A stretch of DNA of 64,000 nucleotides from Rhizobium sp. 2MFCol3.1 (GCF_000377565.1 NZ_KB898369.1:62001-126000); one strand, 5' to 3'. Shown: positions 18,806 to 27,657, numbered from the stretch's first letter. Numbers and translations: made by a program. Notes: a model not told the origin generated them from the letters alone.

Positions 18806-19846
18806 ATGCGTAGTCGATCGAAGCCGCTCCTTCGCGATGATCAGGTCGCGAAATCCAGGCCCAAGCGGCCGCGCGACCCTGCGCAACCAAACCTTCCGTT
18901 TGATGAAATGCCCTCCCGGATTGAACCGGCTCTAGCACTTCTCAAATCGAAAGCGCCCGTCGGCCCCGACTGGGCTTTCGAGGTGAAATTTGATGGCTAT
19001 CGGGTGTCGGTGCACATCGAGCCCAGTGGTGTCCGCATTTTGACGCGCGGAGGCCATGACTGGACGCATCGGTTCCCGGCCATCGCTGCCTCAGCCAGAA
19101 AACTCGGGGTCGGCACGGCGATACTTGACGGCGAGGCGGTTGTTCTGGACAACAGAGGTCGATCGGATTTCGGAGCCCTCCAGCGTTCACTGGGCGGCCG
19201 GGGAGGCAAGCGAGCGTCGGAGGAAGCCGTGTTTTTTGCCTTCGATCTGTTGTATTTTGATGGACATATCCTGACAAACACTGAGCTGTCCGTCCGGCGT
19301 CACTTACTGGCCGACCTGCTTGCCAGAAGTAACGGCGCGGTACAGCTCTCGGAAGAACTCGAGGGCGACGGTGAGACGCTGCGTCAAGCCGCCTGCGCAC
19401 ACGGGCTCGAAGGCCTTATCGCCAAACATCGAGAGAGCAAGTATCGTTCTGGGCGTACCGGCGACTGGCTTAAAATCAAATGCGTTCAAAGTGAAAGTTT
19501 CGTTGTAATCGGGTATGAGCAGAGCAGCGCCGCGCGAGGTGGTATCGGCAGCTTGCTCCTCGCGGCTCGTGATGGAGAAGGATGGAAGTCCGTCGGTTCG
19601 GTTGGGACTGGTTTCAAGGAAGCTGAAGCCTTCTATCTCAAGCAGACCCTCGACAGGTTGAAGACCAAAAGGCCGGCGGTTCCGATCAGGGGGAAGAATT
19701 TGGTCTTCGCACAGCCGACGCTCATTGCCGAGATCAATTTTCGTGGATGGACGGACGATGGCAATCTTCGTCACGCGTCGTACAAGGGCTTGCGTGAGGT
19801 CCAGGATAACGCAGCGATCTTCCAGATCGACAGCCAGAAAGCATGA
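18806..19846 (+). CDS. stand-alone LigD-type ATP-dependent DNA ligase
   Basis: ATP-dependent DNA ligase of 346 residues, equivalent to the ligase part of LigD without polymerase or phosphoesterase domains. Motif I is EVKFDGYR (adenylated Lys61), followed by LDGEAVVLD (motif III), AFDLLYFDG (IIIa), EGLIAKH (IV) and DWLKIKC (V). A C-terminal OB-fold carries IGSLLLAARDG and the SYKGLREDN-like tail. Such ligases seal nicks and ends in Ku-dependent repair, but no ku gene is in the window. The promoter suggests stress or stationary-phase expression. The ribosome-binding site is weak (AGGGA about 12 nt upstream). Confidence 0.92.
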   Translation: MRSRSKPLLRDDQVAKSRPKRPRDPAQPNLPFDEMPSRIEPALALLKSKAPVGPDWAFEVKFDGYRVSVHIEPSGVRILTRGGHDWTHRFPAIAASARKLGVGTAILDGEAVVLDNRGRSDFGALQRSLGGRGGKRASEEAVFFAFDLLYFDGHILTNTELSVRRHLLADLLARSNGAVQLSEELEGDGETLRQAACAHGLEGLIAKHRESKYRSGRTGDWLKIKCVQSESFVVIGYEQSSAARGGIGSLLLAARDGEGWKSVGSVGTGFKEAEAFYLKQTLDRLKTKRPAVPIRGKNLVFAQPTLIAEINFRGWTDDGNLRHASYKGLREVQDNAAIFQIDSQKA

Positions 19847-19993
19847 TGGAAGCGACGGAGTGCAGCATGTATCCCAGCAACGCGGATCCATCGCACGGCC
19901 ACTTCGGGTGGCCCAACTGCATCCGCCGCGCGGCCTCCTGACCTTCATCGGTTTCTCGGACCGAACACCGCGACCGCGGACGGAGCAAGTATC

Positions 19994-20018
19994 GGAACGA
20001 TGGAGCCGACTGGTCGTT
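19994..20018 (+). promoter_or_regulatory. consensus EcfG promoter
   Basis: Exact GGAAC-N16-CGTT (19994-19998, 20015-20018), 52 nt upstream of the small gene that follows. Confidence 0.8.
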
Positions 20019-20070
20019 GTGGATGAAGTGACATCGTCGTTTGCGACCGTTCAGCAACAAGGAGGCCTCA

Positions 20071-20313
20071 ATGGCAGAGCCTACGAAAACAACGTCAGAT
20101 TTGATACATGCAGTCATGGCGGAGCTGGGTATTGTCGATCCAGTTTCAATCGCTGCTGCCACCGAACGACACGCGGAAATGATTGAAGTTTACAAGCAAG
20201 GCAAGATGACCACCGCGGCCCTCAAGCATAGCTTGGCGGCGCGTCCCAACACCGAAGAAGGTGGCAGCGAAAGCGCAGTTGTTGATCACACCCGCCCGTC
20301 ACAAAGTCGATAG
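20071..20313 (+). CDS. small hypothetical stress-type protein
   Basis: Eighty-residue soluble protein, helical in its first 60 residues (DLIHAVMAELGIVDPVSIAAATERHAE is cut here to its features: an amphipathic helix, a VDP turn and a second helix), with a polar disordered tail. The ATG is preceded by AAGGAGG. No family was recognised. The consensus EcfG promoter directly upstream argues that it is real and stress-induced. Confidence 0.7.
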   Translation: MAEPTKTTSDLIHAVMAELGIVDPVSIAAATERHAEMIEVYKQGKMTTAALKHSLAARPNTEEGGSESAVVDHTRPSQSR

Positions 20314-20585
20314 GCGGCCCAGTCGTTCGAACTTGATGATCACGAACAGGAGGTCGTCCCGCCGCGCCCTTTGATACGCTTTTCGCCTCTTAATGTGTGG
20401 CATTGTGGTGGCGGGAGTGTTGAACTCTTCAGGAACGATGAGCCAAGCAGAGGCCAACCACGTTTACCCCTCCGGGATGACGGGGGCAAACCACGCCCCG
20501 GACGACCTACGGTCTCTTGGGGACAAGAGCGGCTCGGGGATTTCTACCCTCCAGGTAGAGGGAATAGGCGAAACATCTTGTCTCT

Positions 20586-20610
20586 GGAACCGTTGAGCCT
20601 CGGTGTCGTT
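20586..20610 (+). promoter_or_regulatory. consensus EcfG promoter
   Basis: Exact GGAAC-N16-CGTT (20586-20590, 20607-20610), 26 nt upstream of the exported-protein gene. Confidence 0.8.
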
Positions 20611-20636
20611 TCAGATAAAACAATCGAGGTCCAATC

Positions 20637-20960
20637 ATGCACAAGAAGTCAGTCATCGTTATTGCCATCTTGTTGGCAGCCTCACCTGCAGCAGCGATCT
20701 ATCGCCTGAGCCCGCTGAAGATAACATGTGATCAGGCGCGTGCCGCGGTCCATGACCAGGGTGCGGTAATATTTCGCTGGACCTCGCCGCGTGGCCTACC
20801 ACTCTATGATCGGTTCGTGCGTAATAGCCGATATTGCGACGCAAACGAATATGCCGAATGGAAGCGGATCCCTACGCGAGACCGGTCATGCCCGGTCCTC
20901 TTTTGTGAGAACGTCGACCGGCTGGACGGAAACTTCATCATCCCTGATAATTCGCTCTGA
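20637..20960 (+). CDS. small exported cysteine-containing protein
   Basis: A 107-residue protein with a classical Sec signal (basic MHKK, hydrophobic core, cleavage after PAAA near residue 20). The mature part of about 87 residues has four cysteines (in ITCDQ, RYCDA, SCPVLFC), suited to two periplasmic disulfides. The family is unknown to me, but the cysteine spacing recurs in rhizobial exported small proteins. The upstream consensus EcfG promoter indicates general-stress control; a hairpin follows the stop. Confidence 0.75.
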   Translation: MHKKSVIVIAILLAASPAAAIYRLSPLKITCDQARAAVHDQGAVIFRWTSPRGLPLYDRFVRNSRYCDANEYAEWKRIPTRDRSCPVLFCENVDRLDGNFIIPDNSL

Positions 20961-20970
20961 TGAGATGCAC

Positions 20971-20995
20971 GCGCGACAAATGAGCCATGTCGCGC
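20971..20995 (+). terminator. hairpin after the exported-protein gene
   Basis: Perfect 8-bp stem GCGCGACA/TGTCGCGC with a 9-nt loop, 10 nt past the stop. No T-run, so it may instead protect the 3' end. Confidence 0.45.
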
Positions 20996-21492
20996 CTGAG
21001 AAACATGGTTTCAGTGCTTTGCCTTGGTGATGGATCCGAGTGCTGGCCTAGCAGCTGGCTTATTCAGGCGAACTCAATGTGCTTTTTCACCAGAGGCGAC
21101 CAGAATCTAGCGAGCCTGCCAATTAGGCAGCTGCTGCCCCTGCCCGAGAACCGCCCCCGAGGAGAGGAAGACGGAAGCCATATGGACGCGTAAATGGAAC
21201 GCTTATCCGTTACTCGTGCGCGCTGACGCCCATTTAGGACCTCCAGTGCTTGCAAAAAGGCACCTATAGGCCTGCCAGCACTCCCTCAGCGCCTGAATAC
21301 CCTGAGGCGGTATCAGCCGGCCACGACACCGACGCACAGCAGCGTTCCTCGGCCGACGTCCAAGACCAAGAAATGGGCGCTCCCTATCCAGAGCCTCTCA
21401 CCTAATTGTACGCGGTGTCGTCAGTCGCCACGTGGAACTAAAGACGCCTCATTCACCAGATGCCTGAGAGTTAGTCATTTGGGCCGGCTGGC
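20996..21492. other. 0.5 kb without a recognisable gene
   Basis: No supported coding frame was seen. Two GGAAC pentamers (21196 and 21434) lack a -10 at the right distance. Confidence 0.4.
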
Positions 21493-21705
21493 CTATGGCT
21501 TCTTCTTGAGTGCGCTGGGCTTATGAGCTGCCTTGGCGCCGGTCTTCGAACTCTCAACGATGATCTGCGGATCTGCTTGGGACGCTTTGACGTCGTGACC
21601 CTTGATCTTCGTTGGGCTGGTTTGTTTCTTGACGACGGTGCCCGTCGTTTCGCCCTGGCTGGTTTTCCAGGTGACATGGTCACCCTTTTTCAGGTCTTTG
21701 CTCAC
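21493..21705 (-). CDS. DUF2945 (HVA1/Tudor-like) small protein
   Basis: Seventy-residue basic protein. KKGDHVTWKTSQGETTGTV is the start of the DUF2945 SH3/Tudor-like fold, followed by PQIIVESSKTGAKAAHKP and a lysine tail. The family is associated with stress or virulence regions, but its biochemical role is unproven. It lies 42 nt after the next gene on the same strand and probably shares its promoter. The ATG is preceded by a GGAG-type site. Confidence 0.85.
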   Translation of the reverse strand: MSKDLKKGDHVTWKTSQGETTGTVVKKQTSPTKIKGHDVKASQADPQIIVESSKTGAKAAHKPSALKKKP

Positions 21706-21747
21706 AATTTCCTCCGTGCAACACTGAAAAATATTCGGGCTTACCCG

Positions 21748-22059
21748 TCACTTTGCGGTGACGCGCAGCGCTCCTAGATCGCCGAATGTTCGGTGGAGTG
21801 CGGTGATATTGTCCGCAGTTATGTCTGCTGATACTTCGATCTCGCCGCTGAGCTTGGCATCGTCTCGTCCATGTTCAGTGGCTGAGGGAGCGTCGCCACC
21901 GCTGACGTCAACACCCGAGGAATTATGACGACCAGCGGCACGAACGAACACATCTGTCCTTTCAATACCGATTTTTTGCACCAGGTGCTCGATCGCGAGG
22001 TCCGCAGCTTCCCGCGTTTCGAAAGTTGCTGTAACGGTCTTGGTCTTGCTGTCTGACAT
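21748..22059 (-). CDS. hypothetical stress-type protein
   Basis: A 103-residue soluble protein. The N-terminal half (VTATFETREAADLAIEHLV, then a GIERTDVFVRAA strand) looks like a small alpha-beta fold similar to YflT-type stress proteins. An acidic Gly/Ser loop and a C-terminal strand-helix-strand (IEVSADITADNITAL... ALRVTAK) follow. The start is the ATG after AAAGGAG; an open frame continues upstream but lacks a ribosome-binding site. The EcfG-type promoter at 22084-22108 fits it. Confidence 0.75.
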   Translation of the reverse strand: MSDSKTKTVTATFETREAADLAIEHLVQKIGIERTDVFVRAAGRHNSSGVDVSGGDAPSATEHGRDDAKLSGEIEVSADITADNITALHRTFGDLGALRVTAK

Positions 22060-22083
22060 TTTCCACTCCTTTGACAGGAATAG

Positions 22084-22108
22084 AATTGTCAGCAAACAAG
22101 TAAGTTCC
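22084..22108 (-). promoter_or_regulatory. EcfG-type promoter (reverse strand)
   Basis: On the reverse strand GGAAC (22108-22104), 16 nt, AATT (22087-22084), i.e. GGAAC-N18-TT. The leader to the start codon at 22059 would be about 20 nt. Confidence 0.5.
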
Positions 22109-22429
22109 CGGCCGGCCTTCTTTCTGAGACGACAACGTGCTGGCCTTCGCCAATCACTCGCCTGGCCGTCCCCTCCATCTTGCTGGAGCATGGGGCCCTA
22201 TAGCCTGGACCGTCGGGTGAGCCACTATGCGCCTGCGCTCCGATCAAATTGGCTGCCGCGAATGTGGCAGTTTCTTACGGGACCAACTGCGTCGACAAGG
22301 CTGAAACTTACGAGATTGACTTGGAGGACCGTATCGATACCTAGCATTTTTCGAGCTGATGATCGCGATGTTCACGCTCGCTGGTCGTGCGTAGGTTCTA
22401 CTATCGCGCCATTTCATTGGAGGTTGAAG
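22109..22429. other. 0.3 kb intergenic, no gene seen
   Basis: An open frame runs through on the + strand but has no codon or family support before the split-barrel gene. Nothing else was recognised. Confidence 0.35.
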
Positions 22430-22999
22430 TTGACCCTGATTGAACTTGATAAAGCCGCTTGGATCAATCTCGAACGAGCAGGTACGGACTCCGGCTCAGC
22501 CTTGCGCTACCTGAACTTTTGTACGGTCGATCGCGACGGACATCCGCAGGCTCGCCTGGTGGTCCTTCGGGCCGCGAACCGTGAAGACCGCACGATCGAG
22601 ATCCACACGGATATTCGCTCCGCGAAATGGCGCGAAGTGAGCGCCAATCCAGCAGTGACGGTGTTGGCGTTTGACGCGGCGCGTGGTCAGCAACTTCGAT
22701 TGCGCGGCAAGGCGGAACGCCATGGGCGAGGGAGCCCCAAAGCGGCAGACGCGTGGGATAGGCTGTCGCCATGGACGCGATCGACCTACACTGGTGGCCC
22801 TCCGGGAGAGTCATCGGCCGACGTTGAGCTTGAGACGGCCAGTGCTGGTGGCAAAGAAGGAAAGTTTGTCTTTGGAGTGATCGTATTTCAGGCTTTTCAA
22901 CTTGATTGGTTTCAATTGAAGCGCGGTGGCAATCGGCGGGCGATGTTTTTATATGGATCCGGTAGCGAATTGGTGGATGCGCGAGAGATCAACCCCTGA
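22430..22999 (+). CDS. FMN-binding split-barrel protein (pyridoxamine oxidase-like, Alr4036 type)
   Basis: A 189-residue flavin-binding protein. RYLNFCTVDRDGHPQARLVVLR and TIEIHTDIRSAKWREVSANP match the Alr4036-type pyridoxamine 5'-phosphate oxidase-like domain, and QLRLRGKAERHG gives the next barrel strand. The C-terminal FQLDWFQLKRGGNRRAMF corresponds to the dimer-contact tail. The start is TTG 6 nt after GGAGG. True PdxH activity is uncertain; many relatives are stress-related flavin reductases. No EcfG-type promoter was seen. Confidence 0.8.
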   Translation: MTLIELDKAAWINLERAGTDSGSALRYLNFCTVDRDGHPQARLVVLRAANREDRTIEIHTDIRSAKWREVSANPAVTVLAFDAARGQQLRLRGKAERHGRGSPKAADAWDRLSPWTRSTYTGGPPGESSADVELETASAGGKEGKFVFGVIVFQAFQLDWFQLKRGGNRRAMFLYGSGSELVDAREINP

Positions 23000-23011
23000 T
23001 CTTGCTAGGAC

Positions 23012-24376
23012 TCAGCTTGTCGGTTTCGGCAGCACGACCGTAGCCGACAGACCTCCCTCGGGCATGTCCTGCAGCACGAGACGGCCGCCGTAAAGACCCG
23101 AAACTTCCTTGGCTATCGATAGACCGAAGCCGTCCCCCGGCACGGTCTCGTCTAAGCGAACACCTGGGCTCAAAACGTCAGTCAAGTCGTCGCTGTTAAT
23201 GCCGGGACCGTCGTCGGCGACGACAATTGCGATTTCGCCGCGATCTTGCGCGCCGGCTATTCGAACGGACGAGTTCGCCCACTTGCACGCGTTATCGATT
23301 ATTGCCCCCAGTATCTCGTCGACGTCTTCGGGGGCGCACGCGACACTTAGGGTCTCATCCAGCTGGTTTGAGATAGTCAGCTGCCTGTCTACATACAGTT
23401 TCTGCATCATCGCCACGATATCATCGACATGCGAGCGAAGCTGGGTAGTGGGAGCGAAACCTGCCGCTGACACCCCTGCCCTGGCCCTTGCCAGGTGATG
23501 TTTGATCTGACGGTCGATCCTTTCGACTTGCAGACGCGCCTCTCCGGTCGGATCAGCGTCATCGTTCAAAGCGAGATAGAGACTCGCCACGGGGGTTTTG
23601 AGACCATGCGCCATGTTTGCAAATTGGAGCCGTGTTTCGGCAATCCGCAGCTGGTTCCGCTCTACCAAGCGATTGATCTCCCCAACGAGCGGGCGCAACT
23701 CCTCCGCCTGAGGCTCATCAAGTCCCCTTGATTGACCGGACGAAACGTCGGCAACCTTCTCAGCCAGCGTTCGAAGAGGCGAAAGACCGTAACGGACCTG
23801 AAGCAGGATGCCGACAACGAGCAGCCCACCCAACACGAGCATTGCCGGGACGAGAAATAACAGTGCCCGTAGTACGGGCATGACAAGAGCCGAGCGCGGT
23901 GCGGTGGCGATGATCTCGACCCCGCCTCCTGCCGTGAACGACTGCGAGGTCAGGAAATGCAGGTTTTGCCCGCGGTTGTCCCGTCCGGCGCCCGCTCGTG
24001 GGGTTCCAGTCAGCAGGTTGCGCCAATCAACGGGCTGCGGAGGGTTCGACAAGTTCGCTCCAGAAAGAGAACTGGAGGTCAAACGCTTTCCAGCAGTGCT
24101 CACCTGCCAATACCATCCAGACCCGGGCCGATCGAACGGCGGGCCGTCAAGGTTACCGTCAACCGCAAGCGAACCATCGAGGCCAATCTTTATACTGCCC
24201 CTGACAGCTTCGATCTGCACGCTCAGCCGCTGGTCGACCTGATCCCTGACCACATTGGCAACGATAAGGGCGAGGACGACGCAAGCAACTACCAGTGCTG
24301 CAAGGGCATAGAATATCGAAAAAACGATGAGGCGTCCCGCAATTGTTTGCGGATTTCGCAAACGCGACGCGATCAT
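23012..24376 (-). CDS. transmembrane sensor histidine kinase (PhoQ/FeuQ-like)
   Basis: A 454-residue inner-membrane kinase. Two transmembrane helices (about 20-42 and 165-190) flank a periplasmic domain of about 125 residues. A HAMP-like linker (LSPLRTLAEKVADV) is followed by a HisKA box FANMAHGLKTPVASL and an ATPase domain with EILGAIIDNACKWA (N-box), VADDGPGI (G1) and GDGFGLSIAKEV (G2). The ATG overlaps the end of the upstream response-regulator gene by 4 nt. The signal is unknown; the gene order regulator-kinase with a divergent exported OB-fold protein resembles envelope-stress or divalent-cation systems. Confidence 0.9.
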   Translation of the reverse strand: MIASRLRNPQTIAGRLIVFSIFYALAALVVACVVLALIVANVVRDQVDQRLSVQIEAVRGSIKIGLDGSLAVDGNLDGPPFDRPGSGWYWQVSTAGKRLTSSSLSGANLSNPPQPVDWRNLLTGTPRAGAGRDNRGQNLHFLTSQSFTAGGGVEIIATAPRSALVMPVLRALLFLVPAMLVLGGLLVVGILLQVRYGLSPLRTLAEKVADVSSGQSRGLDEPQAEELRPLVGEINRLVERNQLRIAETRLQFANMAHGLKTPVASLYLALNDDADPTGEARLQVERIDRQIKHHLARARAGVSAAGFAPTTQLRSHVDDIVAMMQKLYVDRQLTISNQLDETLSVACAPEDVDEILGAIIDNACKWANSSVRIAGAQDRGEIAIVVADDGPGINSDDLTDVLSPGVRLDETVPGDGFGLSIAKEVSGLYGGRLVLQDMPEGGLSATVVLPKPTS

Positions 24377-25038
24377 TTGCTGTTTGCCGTCAGCATGTAG
24401 CCGCGTCCGCGTTCTGTCTCGATCCTGTCGGTACCAATCTTTCGTCGAACCCGCGCGACGATGACTTCGATTGAGTTGGAATCAACATCCGCGTCGCCTT
24501 CATAGACCCGCTCGATGAGTTCTCTCCGATCCACGATGACCTCCTTTCGCAACATCAGGCATGAGAGTACACGCCACTCGAAGGCCGTTAGCTTCAACGG
24601 TAGTCCTGCGAGCTCAAATGTGCCGAGCTGGGCATCGAACGACAGGTCGCCACAGGTGATGACGGACGCAGCGTGGCCCGCCGAGCGCCGAACGAGGGCG
24701 CGCAGCCGAAGGACGAGCTCCTCGACCCGAAAAGGCTTTGTCAGGAAATCGTCCGCTCCAGCCTTGAATGCAGCGACTTTGTCCGGCCAGCCGTCACGGG
24801 CCGTCAGCACTACAACAGGAAGCGTACGCCCCGCGTCCCGCCATGATTTTAAAACCGCGACACCATCGATCTTCGGAAGGCCAAGATCCAGGACGGCTGC
24901 GTCGAATATCTCTGTGAGCCCGGCGTGCTCGCCGTCTTCGCCGTTTCGAGCGAGATCAACGACGAAGTTCTGCGACCGTAGGGCGGCTGCAATTTGGTGG
25001 GAGAGGTCGGCATCGTCCTCTACAAGGAGAATTCGCAT
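24373..25038 (-). CDS. OmpR/PhoP-family response regulator
   Basis: Transcription factor of 221 residues. The receiver has LLVEDDADLS, phospho-acceptor Asp in VLDLGLPKIDG (about residue 51), Thr in VLTARD and Lys in FLTKPFR. The winged-helix DNA-binding domain carries LPLKLTAFEWRVLSCLM, the recognition helix DVDSNSIEVIVARVRRKIG and the wing IETERGRGYML. It is coupled to the kinase by a 4-nt overlap. It probably also regulates the divergent gene at 25176, with which it shares a 137-bp intergenic region. Confidence 0.92.
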   Translation of the reverse strand: MRILLVEDDADLSHQIAAALRSQNFVVDLARNGEDGEHAGLTEIFDAAVLDLGLPKIDGVAVLKSWRDAGRTLPVVVLTARDGWPDKVAAFKAGADDFLTKPFRVEELVLRLRALVRRSAGHAASVITCGDLSFDAQLGTFELAGLPLKLTAFEWRVLSCLMLRKEVIVDRRELIERVYEGDADVDSNSIEVIVARVRRKIGTDRIETERGRGYMLTANSK

Positions 25039-25175
25039 GAATACCCGGAAGCTGTTTATAGTCTCACTATGAACTAGGGCGAATTCGCTTAACTGAAACT
25101 GAACCGTGTCATTCAGTCTGCGTGGGGACCGAAAATCGTATCGTCACCCTGTCAAAACCAACAGGAGACACTGTG

Positions 25176-25676
25176 ATGTCCATCGAAGATAGCTCGCCAA
25201 ATCCCCGCGAGAACGAGAAGAACACGTCCCCCGGGCGCCCCACCAAGCACTTTGCGGCGTTCGCCATCTCGGCGTTCGTTGTCCTAGCAGTCGGTGCAGC
25301 AGGCGGCGCAACGGCAATGAAGCTCACCAGGCCTAACGTGGAAATGGCGCCGTTGACCCCTGTCGTGATCACGAGCCTGAAAGACAGCAACGCCATCGTG
25401 ACGATCAAGGGCAACGTTGCAGAGATCTATGGAAACAAGTTCATCGTGCAGGATGCTAGCGGCCGAGCGCTGATCGAGACCGGCCCTGCTGGAGATGATG
25501 GAAAGCTTGTCGCGCTAGACGAGCCTGTCACCGTTCAGGGAAGGTTTGACGATGGGTTCCTTCGCGCAAGCTATATTGTGCATGGCGACGGAAAAACGGA
25601 TGCGCTTCGCCCACCGCCCGGCCCCCGCCCACATGGTGGCCCATTGGAGGAGGCCATGCGGCACCTGAAACCCTAG
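25176..25676 (+). CDS. membrane-anchored OB-fold protein, divergent from the two-component pair
   Basis: A 166-residue protein: a polar cytoplasmic N-terminus (about 25), one transmembrane helix (about 28-48), then a periplasmic OB-fold-like domain (VTIKGNVAEIYGNKFIVQDASG is abbreviated here; strands up to residue 145) and a Pro/His-rich tail (PPPGPRPHGGP). The domain recalls BOF/YgiW-type modules. The tail could bind metal. The start is the ATG 8 nt after AGGAGA. Its divergent position suggests control by the OmpR-type regulator, but this is inference. Confidence 0.75.
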   Translation: MSIEDSSPNPRENEKNTSPGRPTKHFAAFAISAFVVLAVGAAGGATAMKLTRPNVEMAPLTPVVITSLKDSNAIVTIKGNVAEIYGNKFIVQDASGRALIETGPAGDDGKLVALDEPVTVQGRFDDGFLRASYIVHGDGKTDALRPPPGPRPHGGPLEEAMRHLKP

Positions 25677-25714
25677 TCATCTCGTTTGCCAACGCCACAG
25701 GCCTACCGCATGAA

Positions 25715-25918
25715 ATGGGCGACTTGGAGAGGACGTCTCTTTCGACGTCTTCTCCAACGCCATTTCGATTTCGGGATGGTCGAGCGGTGGTTCTCGGGTC
25801 ATACGAAGGCGCTCTATCGCTTCTGTCTTCATCTGAGCTTACCATTGCTCATAACGCGCCAAACTTGATCTTGGCGGCCTCTGGCTTTAGAGAGGCCCTA
25901 GATAAACATATGGACTGA
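25715..25918 (+). CDS. small hypothetical protein
   Basis: A possible 67-residue protein with a strand-helix pattern (GRAVVLGSYEGALSLL) and a C-terminal helix ending in EALDKHMD. It is loosely reminiscent of DUF982-like proteins. There is no clear ribosome-binding site and the start is uncertain. Confidence 0.35.
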   Translation: MGDLERTSLSTSSPTPFRFRDGRAVVLGSYEGALSLLSSSELTIAHNAPNLILAASGFREALDKHMD

Positions 25919-25924
25919 CAGACT

Positions 25925-26161
25925 TTGACCACGCGCTACCTATGGACGCTAGACCGTTTTGGTCAGCAGTCCCGTAACGGCCTCGCGACTGAAAATGAGC
26001 TTCTAGATATACTCAATGGGGAAGCTCTGCCATCTGTGATGCCCGCCGATTGGCTCCTGGCGACGATGCAAATCGACATGGAAGGCAGCGGTCTTTCGAT
26101 CCACGAGTCTAGCCATAATCCTGAGGATAGTTGGAAGCTTGAACTGAAAATAGCGCGTTGA
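25925..26161 (+). CDS. small hypothetical protein
   Basis: A possible 78-residue protein starting at a TTG. The composition is protein-like (LLDILNGEALPSVMPADWLLATM and an acidic C-terminus). No ribosome-binding site or family is visible; it lies 6 nt after the preceding small gene. Confidence 0.35.
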   Translation: MTTRYLWTLDRFGQQSRNGLATENELLDILNGEALPSVMPADWLLATMQIDMEGSGLSIHESSHNPEDSWKLELKIAR

Positions 26162-26195
26162 CGCCAAGGACAGTGCAAAAAGCAGGAGCATGACA

Positions 26196-26378
26196 ATGGG
26201 TGAATTCACAGTCGACGATGCGACGAAGCGGATCTACGAATACCTTCAGGCGGACAATGTCGATATCGATAAGCGCATTGCAGATCTCAAGGCGGCTCTG
26301 GCGCTTGAGGGTTTGAAGGAGGCCGTATTCGACCCCGTCAAGCTTGTGCAGGGAAATCGCGAGGCAGAAAGCGAATGA
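26196..26378 (+). CDS. small acidic helical protein
   Basis: A 60-residue soluble protein with two amphipathic helices (TKRIYEYLQA and DKRIADLKAALALEGL) and a polar end. The ATG at 26196 has AGGAG at 8 nt; the ATG six bases earlier is too close to it. No family was recognised. Confidence 0.55.
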   Translation: MGEFTVDDATKRIYEYLQADNVDIDKRIADLKAALALEGLKEAVFDPVKLVQGNREAESE

Positions 26379-26595
26379 AGGCATATTTCCGCCAGCGTGG
26401 GGTGACGGTTAAGTTTCCTAACTGATGCTCGGCCAGCAGCAAGGGTCCGAATTGGGTTCGGCCGTGCTGATCATTTCCCGTGACTTTGCCAGATTGTAAG
26501 CGGCGAGAAGAGCGCCTTCTCGCAAGCAGTACCCGTCTGACTTACCTGGTTACCTCGGGGCTTAACAGCCGGGGAATTCGACCAAATGAGCCTGA

Positions 26596-26637
26596 GCGTG
26601 GGAATGCAGATTGAGGGGCCTGCCCACGCCTCTTTTT
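26596..26637 (+). terminator. Rho-independent terminator-like hairpin
   Basis: 7-bp stem GCGTGGG/CCCACGC with a 20-nt loop, followed by CTCTTTTT. It lies 220 nt beyond the last + strand gene, so it may end an unrecognised small RNA. It sits at the convergent end of the reverse-strand gene at 26654. Confidence 0.45.
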
Positions 26638-26653
26638 ACGACCTTTGCGAAGT

Positions 26654-26842
26654 TCAATGTCTCTCGGTTATAGAAGGCTCGGTACCCTCGGCTTCCATTT
26701 TCAAACGCGCATCACGGAGACGAGCGGTCTTGGCATGACGCACTACGCGTTCTCGCTCGACGATTGAACGAGCGATACTGTCGGTATCAGCGGCAAGTTT
26801 GCGTCGGCCTTCTTGCGTTATCGATTGCCTGACTAATCCCAT
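26654..26842 (-). CDS. small basic helical protein
   Basis: A 62-residue highly charged, probably single-helix protein (QEGRRKLAADTDSIARSIV, then VERERVVRHAKTARLRDARL). This pattern is common among short rhizobial proteins, and the gene at 63218 is similar in style. GGAG lies 8 nt before the ATG. It follows another small gene by about 50 nt. Confidence 0.6.
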   Translation of the reverse strand: MGLVRQSITQEGRRKLAADTDSIARSIVERERVVRHAKTARLRDARLKMEAEGTEPSITERH

Positions 26843-26892
26843 TGAATTTCTCCGGTCGGCTTTCAAACGGTCCCAGCGCCCGGACCAGTTGG

Positions 26893-27060
26893 TCAAGAAG
26901 CGCCGCTTGAGTTGATTTGAACGAGGTCGACGCTGGCGGTGATCGCTCGCTGGCCTTTCTCGGAATCGATCGCACAGTGGTTCAAAGCGCACCATTCGCG
27001 AACGGCGGCAGTAACGGTTTCGATCTGGTCGTCGGTTAGTGATATGAGGGATATCAACAT
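26893..27060 (-). CDS. small rhizobial hypothetical protein
   Basis: A 55-residue protein with LTDDQIETVTAAVREWCALN followed by CAIDSEKGQRAITASVDLVQ, a pattern I recognise from short rhizobial hypothetical proteins (Trp-Cys after an acidic helix, then IDS-G-RA). GGAGGAG precedes the ATG by 7 nt. Function unknown. Confidence 0.65.
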   Translation of the reverse strand: MLISLISLTDDQIETVTAAVREWCALNHCAIDSEKGQRAITASVDLVQINSSGAS

Positions 27061-27625
27061 GGGCGGGACTCCTCCGATAGTTCGGCAAGAGCAAGTAGCA
27101 ACTCCCAAGCGACGTCCACCATTTCAACTCGACGCCGACGAAAGGTAGTGTACTCTCATTTCGAGAGATTGAAACTTTTAACAACCTTTGTACGGTATGG
27201 CACAAAAGTGCTTTGAGTTGAAAATTGACAATGGTCCCCCGTGGTGCTGACTGAATGATGTGATGTGCATGCCTGGTTTTAGGGCCGAAACGTATCACCC
27301 AGTCAGCCCCTGCACTATCACGCACGCATATGAACAGGGCAATATGTCGACATGACCGTACGGTATCAGACAATCTGGTTGCGCTTGAGCAGCGTTTCCG
27401 AACATAATTTCGAAAGTGTCGATTGCATCACCCTGACGGCAAGACGCTTGTCGGAATAATTTGCGAACGCGACCCCTGGATACTGAATGGAGTGAGATCG
27501 ATCTCTCTTGGCGCGCTTGCAACTTATCAAGCCGCGGTAACTATTGTCATCGCTGACTCCCGCTGCTCCTGTGCTGTAACTTCACACAAAATGCCCATGC
27601 CAGACGTTCGATATGCTGGGGTGGC
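27061..27625. other. 0.55 kb without a gene, upstream of the tRNA-like RNA
   Basis: No supported coding frame was seen on either strand. The only clear signal is the promoter at its end (27626-27650). Confidence 0.4.
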
Positions 27626-27650
27626 GGAACTCCTTGCCATGACGGGTGTT
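27626..27650 (+). promoter_or_regulatory. EcfG-type promoter for the tRNA-like RNA
   Basis: GGAAC at 27626-27630, 16 nt, TGTT at 27647-27650. With the usual 6-8 nt to the start site, transcription would begin at about 27657-27658, exactly at the 5' strand of the acceptor-like stem. Confidence 0.65.
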
Positions 27651-27657
27651 AGTGGTG

